NCBI RefSeq assembly: GCF_040546765.1 | Contig: NZ_JBEPOK010000001.1 | Coordinates: forward strand, 4,092,001 to 4,156,000 | DNA length: 64,000 bases | Source of the DNA: Arthrobacter sp. OAP107 | Lineage (GTDB): Bacteria > Actinomycetota > Actinomycetes > Actinomycetales > Micrococcaceae | Direction: 5' to 3' | Shown: positions 59,258 to 64,000 of the stretch, piece after piece | Layout of the letters: each line of letters begins with the position of its first letter | Numbering within the stretch: position 1 is the stretch's first letter | Program-made: the position numbers and the translations under genes | Notes under the pieces: model-generated | What the model saw: only the letters and a program-made list of their open reading frames with translations | Told to the model about the DNA's origin: nothing | The model's database searches: none

Positions 59258-59747
59258 TGAACTGCTCCTTGCGTTTGGTGGTGGTTGCGATTGGGCCGGC
59301 CGTCGTTGCCCGGGCGGATTCCCGGAGGGATTCCGCGAGTTTGGAGAGTACTTTCGCCGTCTCCTCGGCGTCCTGCTGGCTCCAGTCCTGCAAAAATTCC
59401 TGCAGCGTGGCCACGCGGTGCTCCTCAATCTCGACGAGCTTGGCGCGGCCCGCGTCGGTGAGGGCCACCAGCTGCGCCCTGCCGTCGTCGGGGTCGGGCC
59501 GGCGGTGGACCAGCCCGAGCTCCTCAAGCTCCGCGATGTGCCGGCTCAGGACGGGAGCGCTGACGCCCAGCCTCGCGGCGAGGTGGGTGGCGCGGGATTC
59601 CCTCTCCCCCACAAACCGGAGGACACCCTGCAGCGCGATCCCCGCTTCCAGGCCGCGCGAGTTCGAGATGGCGACGCACCGGACGGCGCGCTGGAGGTCG
59701 AAGATCTGCCGCACGAGCTCGGCCGCGGTGTTTGGCTCAACTGCCAT
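59250..59747 (-). CDS. MarR family transcriptional regulator
   Basis: 165 residues with a winged helix: LEAGIALQGVLRFVGERESRA, THLAARLGVSAPVLSRHIAELEELGLVHRRPDPDDGRAQLVALTDAG, the typical MarR recognition helix and wing, and C-terminal dimerisation helices. It precedes and overlaps the DHA2 efflux gene. Palindromic sites TTGCCTAAGGCAA and TTGCTTTAGGAAA lie just upstream of its start, so it is probably an autorepressor released by the pump's substrates. The start ATG is at 59747; an upstream AGGGGCAACC provides ribosome binding. Confidence 0.9.
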   Translation of the reverse strand: MAVEPNTAAELVRQIFDLQRAVRCVAISNSRGLEAGIALQGVLRFVGERESRATHLAARLGVSAPVLSRHIAELEELGLVHRRPDPDDGRAQLVALTDAGRAKLVEIEEHRVATLQEFLQDWSQQDAEETAKVLSKLAESLRESARATTAGPIATTTKRKEQFIG

Positions 59748-59766
59748 GATGGTTGCCCCTTATTGC

Positions 59767-59808
59767 TTGCCTAAGGCAACTATAGCAAGAAATGGTTGCT
59801 TTAGGAAA
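59767..59808. promoter_or_regulatory. MarR operator region with two related sites
   Basis: TTGCCTAAGGCAA (59767-59779) is a perfect 13-bp palindrome. TTGCTTTAGGAAA (59796-59808) is a degenerate copy, centred 29 bp away. Both lie within 62 bp upstream of the marR start. Confidence 0.7.
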
Positions 59809-59837
59809 CTAAGCAAAGTGACATCGGGGTTAAACGT

Positions 59838-59906
59838 CCAGCGCGAACTGGCAGCAGATGCCCTCAAAATCGAAATTTGAAGTCATCTCCTGCCAGTTCG
59901 CGCTGG
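59838..59906. repeat. 69-nt palindromic hairpin element
   Basis: CCAGCGCGAACTGGCA (59838-59853) and its exact complement (59891-59906) are 37 nt apart, and the inner sequence continues to pair with a few mismatches (AGATG.../...CATCT, TCAAAA/TTTGA). It lies between the ThDP-enzyme stop (59936) and the divergent marR operators. Shape and composition suggest a REP-like mobile hairpin, and it may also terminate the minus-strand transcript. Confidence 0.65.
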
Positions 59907-59935
59907 AAGGATGGGGCTTAAGTGTGCGTTCGCGC

Positions 59936-61669
59936 TTAGTTGTCCAGGTGGGTGGGGGCGAACATCTTCAGCAGCGTTTCCACCACGACGACGTTCGGGC
60001 CGTCCGCGGCGAAGCCCGCCTTGAGTGCGTCCCCCACGTTTTCGGGTGCGACCCGGGTGGCCGGCACACCGAAGGATTCGGCCAGCTTGACGAAGTCCGG
60101 CCGGGCGAGTTCGGTGGCGGTAGCCTTGCCGAACGCGCCCACCATGTATTCGCGCAGGATGCCGTAGCCGCCGTCGTCCACGATCAGCCAGGTGACGGGC
60201 ACGTTGTGCTGCTTGGCCGTGGCGAGTTCGGCGATGGAGTACATGGCCGAGCCGTCGCCGGACACAGCGAGCACCCGGGCCGACGCCGCGGACTTGCCCA
60301 CGGTCTCCAGGCCCACGGCTCCGCCGATTGCCGCCGGGAAGCCGTAGCCCAGGCCGCCGGCGCCTTGGGCGGAATGGAACTGGCCCTCGCGGGCGTCCCA
60401 GCAGCTCCAGCCCCAGTACGCCGAGATGGTCATGTCCCAGAACGTCTGCATGTCCGCCGGAACGGCCTCGCGGATATCAGCCATGAACTTCAGTTCCTTG
60501 GCGAGGTCTTGCGATTCCAGCCGCTCCTTGACCTTCCGCAGCGACTCCCGGACAAGGTCCTCCGGCGAGGTTCCGTGCCAGTCGGGACGGACATCAGCGG
60601 GGACCACCAGCGAAGCGTCGAGGGCAGCGAGCGCCTGGCCGGCGTCGGCGCGGATCCCCAGGCCGGGCCGGTTGGACTCCAAAACCCGGGGTTCGGCGTC
60701 GATCTGGATGATCCGGCCGCGCGGCTCGAACGTGAAGTAGTTGGACGTGACCTCGCCGAGCGAGGAGCCGATGACCACCAGGACGTCGGCGTCCTCCAGG
60801 ACGTCAGTCATGTGCCGGTCCTCGATCCACGACTGCAGCGACAGCTCGTGGTTCCACGGGAAGGCCCCGTTGCCGCCGGGCGTGCAGATGACCGGTGCCC
60901 GCAGTTTTTCCGCGATCGAGAGCAGCGACTTTTCCGCCCGGCCCCGGCGGGTACCGCCGCCGGCAATGATGGCGGGACGCTCCGCCCTCGACAGCCATTT
61001 CACGGCTTCGCGGACAAGCTCGACGCGCGGCGGGTTGTCCGCCGCTTCGGCCAGAGCATCCTCGACGGGCGGCACCATGATGGGGTCCAGCAGCACATTC
61101 TGCGGGACTTCCAGCCACACGGGACCCTGGGGCGAGGAGATTGCCTCGGTCCAGGCGTCCTGGATGGCGGACGGAATGCCGGAGGCGTGCTGGATCAGGC
61201 GCTGGCTCTTGGTGACATTCGCGGCCGATGCCTTCTGGTCATCCAGCTGGTGCAGCATGCCTTTCCGGCGGGCCCCCAGGCCCTCGAGCGGGATCTGGCT
61301 GGCCACCACCACCATGGGCACGCCGGTGGCGTACGCTTCCTGCAGTCCGGCGAGCGATGTCAGCGCGCCCGGTCCGGTGGACAGGAACAGCACGCCCACC
61401 TCCCCCGTGGCCCGCGAATACCCGTCCGCCGCGAAGGCGCTGTTGTTCTCCACGCGGGAGGACACGAACTTCAGGTTGCCCCGGCCCATCGCGTCGAAGA
61501 GGCCCAGCGCATGCTGGCCGGGGATGCCGAACACGGTTTTGGCGCCGAGCGCTTCGAGGGTTTCGACGACGAGATCCCCGCCGTTGCGGACACCGGCCCC
61601 GGCGTCTGCCCCAACAGGAGCAGACGCCCCAGCGGGAGCCGATGCCGCGCCGGACTCGACGGCTGTCAC
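59936..61669 (-). CDS. ThDP-dependent acetolactate-synthase-like enzyme, probable 2-ketoarginine decarboxylase
   Basis: 577 residues with the three ThDP-enzyme domains. Pyrimidine-binding: VFGIPGQHALGLFDAM and catalytic Glu in SSRVENNSAFAADGYSRATG. Central: PAIIAGGGTRRGRAEKSLL and VLVVIGSSLGEV. Pyrophosphate-binding: AVSGDGSAMYSIAELATAKQHNVPVTWLIVDDGGYG, the GDGx(24)N-type motif. Residues 1-28 are an Ala/Gly-rich extension. Its GTG start overlaps the stop of the ureohydrolase gene by GTGA, so both are coupled. In Pseudomonas the arginine transaminase route uses such an enzyme (AruI, 2-ketoarginine decarboxylase) together with guanidinobutyrase; that pairing is the best explanation here, whereas true acetolactate synthase would accompany ilvN/ilvC. 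Confidence 0.82.
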   Translation of the reverse strand: MTAVESGAASAPAGASAPVGADAGAGVRNGGDLVVETLEALGAKTVFGIPGQHALGLFDAMGRGNLKFVSSRVENNSAFAADGYSRATGEVGVLFLSTGPGALTSLAGLQEAYATGVPMVVVASQIPLEGLGARRKGMLHQLDDQKASAANVTKSQRLIQHASGIPSAIQDAWTEAISSPQGPVWLEVPQNVLLDPIMVPPVEDALAEAADNPPRVELVREAVKWLSRAERPAIIAGGGTRRGRAEKSLLSIAEKLRAPVICTPGGNGAFPWNHELSLQSWIEDRHMTDVLEDADVLVVIGSSLGEVTSNYFTFEPRGRIIQIDAEPRVLESNRPGLGIRADAGQALAALDASLVVPADVRPDWHGTSPEDLVRESLRKVKERLESQDLAKELKFMADIREAVPADMQTFWDMTISAYWGWSCWDAREGQFHSAQGAGGLGYGFPAAIGGAVGLETVGKSAASARVLAVSGDGSAMYSIAELATAKQHNVPVTWLIVDDGGYGILREYMVGAFGKATATELARPDFVKLAESFGVPATRVAPENVGDALKAGFAADGPNVVVVETLLKMFAPTHLDN

Positions 61670-62778
61670 TGGGAGTACTCCCCCACGGCGGCACGGACAG
61701 CGCCATTGTCGGCCGGTGCGGGCGAGGCTGCCGCGAACCCTGCCGGACGGCGGGCTTCCCGGCCCAGCGCCTGGGCGGCGTAGCCGGTCTCGGCACCGAA
61801 GCGGTCCCCGGCGACCGTGTTGTCCGCCATGAGGGTGACGAGCTCGTAGGCCACGTGGCTGGCGGCAACGCCGGTGATCTCGGCATGGTCGTAGGCCGGG
61901 GCAACTTCGACGACGTCGGCGCCGACGAGGTTCATGCCGCGGAAGCCGCGGATGATCTCCAGCAGCTCACGGCTGGTGATGCCGCCGGCTTCCGGTGTGC
62001 CGGTGCCGGGAGCGTGGGCGGGATCCAGGACATCGATGTCCACCGAAATGTACAGCGGACGGTCACCGATCCGGTCCCGGACCTTGGCAACAGTCTCGAG
62101 GACGCCCTGGTAGTAAACGTCAGCGGAGGTGACGATGCCGAACCCGAAGCGGTGGTCGTCATCGAGATCCTTCTTCCCATACAGCGGGCCGCGGGTGCCG
62201 ATGTGGCTGATGGCCTCCGTGTCCAGGATGCCCTCCTCCACGGCACGGCGGAACGGCGTGCCGTGGGTGTACTCGGCGCCGAAGTAGGTGTCCCAGGTGT
62301 CCAGGTGGGCGTCGAAGTGCAGCATGGCGATGGGGCCGCCGGCGCGCTCGGCGGCGGCGCGCAGGAGCGGCAGCGCGATGGTGTGGTCGCCGCCCAGGGT
62401 GAGCAGCTTGCTGCCTCCAGCCGTCAGGTCGAGGGCGTTCTGCTGGATGGTCTCGATCGCCTCGTTAATGTTGAACGGGTTCACGGCCATGTCGCCGGCG
62501 TCGGCAACCTGGCAGTTCTCGAACGGGCTGACGTCCCACGCCGGGTTGTACGGGCGGAGCAGCCGGCTGGCCTCGCGGACGTGGTTGGCGCCGAAGCGGG
62601 CGCCGGGGCGGTAGGAGACGCCCGAATCAAAGGGCACGCCCACCACGGTGATGTCAGACTTGGCCACCTGGTCCAGGCGCGGCAGGCGGGCATAGGTTGC
62701 GGCCCCGGCGTAGCGGGGAATACGGGATGAATCGATGGGGCCAAGGTTGCCATTGGCTTCGATGCGCAGCTCTTCCAA
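61666..62778 (-). CDS. Ureohydrolase (agmatinase/guanidinobutyrase family)
   Basis: 370 residues of the arginase/agmatinase superfamily with every Mn ligand motif: LLTLGGDHTIALPLLRAA, MLHFDAHLDTWDTY, PLYISVDIDVLDPAHAPGTGTPE. The N-terminal SYRPGARFGANHVREASRLL is the usual agmatinase segment. It releases urea from a guanidino compound. The partner ThDP enzyme favours 4-guanidinobutyrate as substrate, giving 4-aminobutyrate, over agmatine. TTG 62778 is chosen because GAGAGG lies 7 nt upstream; an in-frame TTG at 62811 coincides with TTGACA and lacks a ribosome site. An ammonium transporter gene precedes it on the same strand. Confidence 0.85.
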   Translation of the reverse strand: MEELRIEANGNLGPIDSSRIPRYAGAATYARLPRLDQVAKSDITVVGVPFDSGVSYRPGARFGANHVREASRLLRPYNPAWDVSPFENCQVADAGDMAVNPFNINEAIETIQQNALDLTAGGSKLLTLGGDHTIALPLLRAAAERAGGPIAMLHFDAHLDTWDTYFGAEYTHGTPFRRAVEEGILDTEAISHIGTRGPLYGKKDLDDDHRFGFGIVTSADVYYQGVLETVAKVRDRIGDRPLYISVDIDVLDPAHAPGTGTPEAGGITSRELLEIIRGFRGMNLVGADVVEVAPAYDHAEITGVAASHVAYELVTLMADNTVAGDRFGAETGYAAQALGREARRPAGFAAASPAPADNGAVRAAVGEYSQ

Positions 62779-62828
62779 AGGAACGCCTCTCCTTCGAGGA
62801 TGAATTGTCAAGGTGGATTGTGACAGCC

Positions 62829-62857
62829 ATCATACACTCGAAGTTGCCCTATGTGCA
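62829..62857 (-). promoter_or_regulatory. Candidate promoter of the ureohydrolase operon
   Basis: On the minus strand TGCACA (62857-62852) and TATGAT (62834-62829) are 17 bp apart, giving a transcript that starts about 45 nt before the TTG start codon. Confidence 0.45.
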
Positions 62858-62903
62858 TCATATGTTTACGCGATCGCCAAGCGCCGGGCCCTTGGCGCGG
62901 GGC

Positions 62904-64000
62904 CTAGGAGCTAGGCAGAGACAGCCTCTCGGATATCTCATCCGCTTCAATGGCCTCCTCCGATACCACCACGGATACGTGCCGGTGGCCGTTGGGGTGG
63001 AAGGCTCCGCCGACCATGACCAGCTCGTACGCGGTCTCCGCATGTTCCGTGAGGTCGATTCCCGCCCGTTCGCCGGATTCCGTTACGCGCATGCCAATCG
63101 TCCGATGGATGAGCAGGCCGATTATGGTGGTCATGACGGCAGTCCAGACGGTCACGATCACGGCAGTCAGCAGTTGGGGCCAGAACTGCGCCAGGCCCCC
63201 GCCATAGAAAAGGCCACCGGCCGTCTTTGCAGAGGGAACCGCGAAAAACCCGAGGGACAGCGTGCCCCACAGCCCGCCAAGGAAATGCACCGCCACCACA
63301 TCCAACGAGTCGTCCAGGCCGAGGCGGAACTTCAAGGAGACTGCCAGGGCACAGATGGAACCGGCAATGGCGCCGATGGCGATGGCGCACACTGGATCAA
63401 CGAAGCCGCAAGCCGGCGTCACGGCGACAAGCCCGGCCACCGCTCCCGAGGCCGCCCCCAGCGAGGTCGCGTGGCCGTCCCGCAGCCGCTCCACCAGCAG
63501 CCAGCCCAGAAGCGCTGCACTGGCTGCCAGCAGCGTGTTGGTCCAGGCAAGCCCGGCCGTCGCATCGGCGGCAAGCTCAGAACCGGCGTTGAAGCCGAAC
63601 CAGCCAAACCAGAGCAGGCCCGTCCCCAACATGACGAACGGCATGTTGTGCGGGCGAATGTTCGGATCCTTCATGAACCCCAACCGCTTGCCCAGGAGGA
63701 GCGCAAGCATCAGGCCCGCCATGCCGGCGTTCATGTGGACTACGGTGCCGCCAGCAAAGTCCAGGGCGGAAACCTTGCTGCCGATGAAGCCAGTCGGGCC
63801 GAAGATGCCGCCACCCCATACCCAGTGGGCGACCGGCGCATAGACCAGGGTCACCCATAAGGCCGAGAAGATCAGCCACGGCCCGAACCGCACACGTTCA
63901 GCCACCGCGCCGCTGATCAGCGCCACAGTGATAATGGCGAACGTTGCTTGGAAACCAATGAACACCATGTCCGGCAACCCCGGCGCTTTTCCTCCAACGG
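62904..64000 (-). CDS. amt: Ammonium transporter (Amt), N-terminus beyond window
   Basis: The visible 365 residues cover most of an Amt/Mep/Rh channel. Conserved elements: FIGFQATFAIITVALISGAVAERVRF, DFAGGTVVHMNAGMAGL (first pore His), WFGWFGFNAGSEL, VAVTPACGFVDPVCAI and DVVAVHFLGGLWGT (second pore His). The C-terminal tail is long and charged (GIDLTEHAETAYELVMVGG, the conserved ExAY region) and ends SERLSLPSS. The protein moves ammonium across the membrane. The 5' end and any glnK/glnD neighbours lie to the right of the window. Proximity to a urea-releasing operon suits nitrogen scavenging, but the two have separate promoters. Confidence 0.92.
   Translation of the reverse strand, partial: VGGKAPGLPDMVFIGFQATFAIITVALISGAVAERVRFGPWLIFSALWVTLVYAPVAHWVWGGGIFGPTGFIGSKVSALDFAGGTVVHMNAGMAGLMLALLLGKRLGFMKDPNIRPHNMPFVMLGTGLLWFGWFGFNAGSELAADATAGLAWTNTLLAASAALLGWLLVERLRDGHATSLGAASGAVAGLVAVTPACGFVDPVCAIAIGAIAGSICALAVSLKFRLGLDDSLDVVAVHFLGGLWGTLSLGFFAVPSAKTAGGLFYGGGLAQFWPQLLTAVIVTVWTAVMTTIIGLLIHRTIGMRVTESGERAGIDLTEHAETAYELVMVGGAFHPNGHRHVSVVVSEEAIEADEISERLSLPSS

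Noticed and set aside
59936..61669. Genuine biosynthetic acetolactate synthase (ilvB)
   Set aside because: No ilvN or ilvC follows; the gene is translationally coupled to a ureohydrolase, which fits a catabolic ThDP decarboxylase better.

Overview
The window is chromosomal DNA of a high-GC Actinomycetota, most likely Micrococcaceae (Arthrobacter/Pseudarthrobacter group). This rests on the GC-rich codon use, the Rpf-LysM resuscitation factor, the DUF222-HNH endonuclease, the DUF6318 lipoprotein paired with a PKD-type exported protein, and many genes that look leaderless (TANNNT box 6-7 nt before the start codon, no Shine-Dalgarno). No rRNA, tRNA, CRISPR array, prophage or insertion sequence was seen. 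The first gene (helicase) and the last gene (ammonium transporter) run off the ends.

Layout. 1-9.9 kb: helicase C-terminus, acylphosphatase, a winged-helix/X25 fusion, small acidic proteins, two stress-type oxidoreductases, a DUF6457/FdhF-type molybdoenzyme pair, and a wrecked CPBP protease. 10-23.3 kb: two paralogous exported double-psi-barrel-like proteins, adenosine deaminase divergent from a UvrA2-like ATPase, an Rpf-LysM cell-wall enzyme, a NERD protein, an SDR and a large DUF222-HNH protein. 23.6-29.2 kb: gamma-glutamyltransferase-like protein and the Tex RNA-binding protein (frameshifted).

29.3-37.9 kb is the most coherent system: an eight-gene operon plus its GntR regulator. It contains homologues of the L-erythrulose/D-erythrulose phosphate route (DhaKL-type kinase, triosephosphate-isomerase-like LerI, RpiB-like DerI) together with a TIM-barrel enzyme, a 3-hydroxyacyl-CoA-dehydrogenase-like enzyme, an SDR, an ACS-type MFS transporter and a 31-residue membrane peptide too short for ordinary gene calling. 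Three copies of the palindrome TCCTATAGG(A/G) sit at the operon promoter and on the gntR promoter. I infer catabolism of a four-carbon (or apionate-like) sugar acid or polyol to D-erythrose 4-phosphate.

38-44 kb: Old Yellow Enzyme, a deletion scar joining a 5'-truncated butanediol dehydrogenase to a 5'-truncated GAF-type regulator, an exported protein/lipoprotein pair and an NCS1 permease. 44.4-53 kb: a flavin/pyridoxamine oxidase-like protein, Vsr endonuclease, a divergent two-component system, a TetR regulator with its operator, and an McrBC type IV restriction system whose McrC lacks the catalytic lysine. 53-59.8 kb: a heterodimeric ABC exporter pair and a MarR-regulated DHA2 efflux pump. 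59.9-64 kb: a ThDP enzyme overlapping a ureohydrolase, best read as the 2-ketoarginine decarboxylase/guanidinobutyrase steps of arginine catabolism, next to an ammonium transporter.

Three highly conserved genes (tex, the response regulator, the second ABC subunit) each carry a single extra base in a GG/CC run; together these look more like consensus errors than three independent gene losses.
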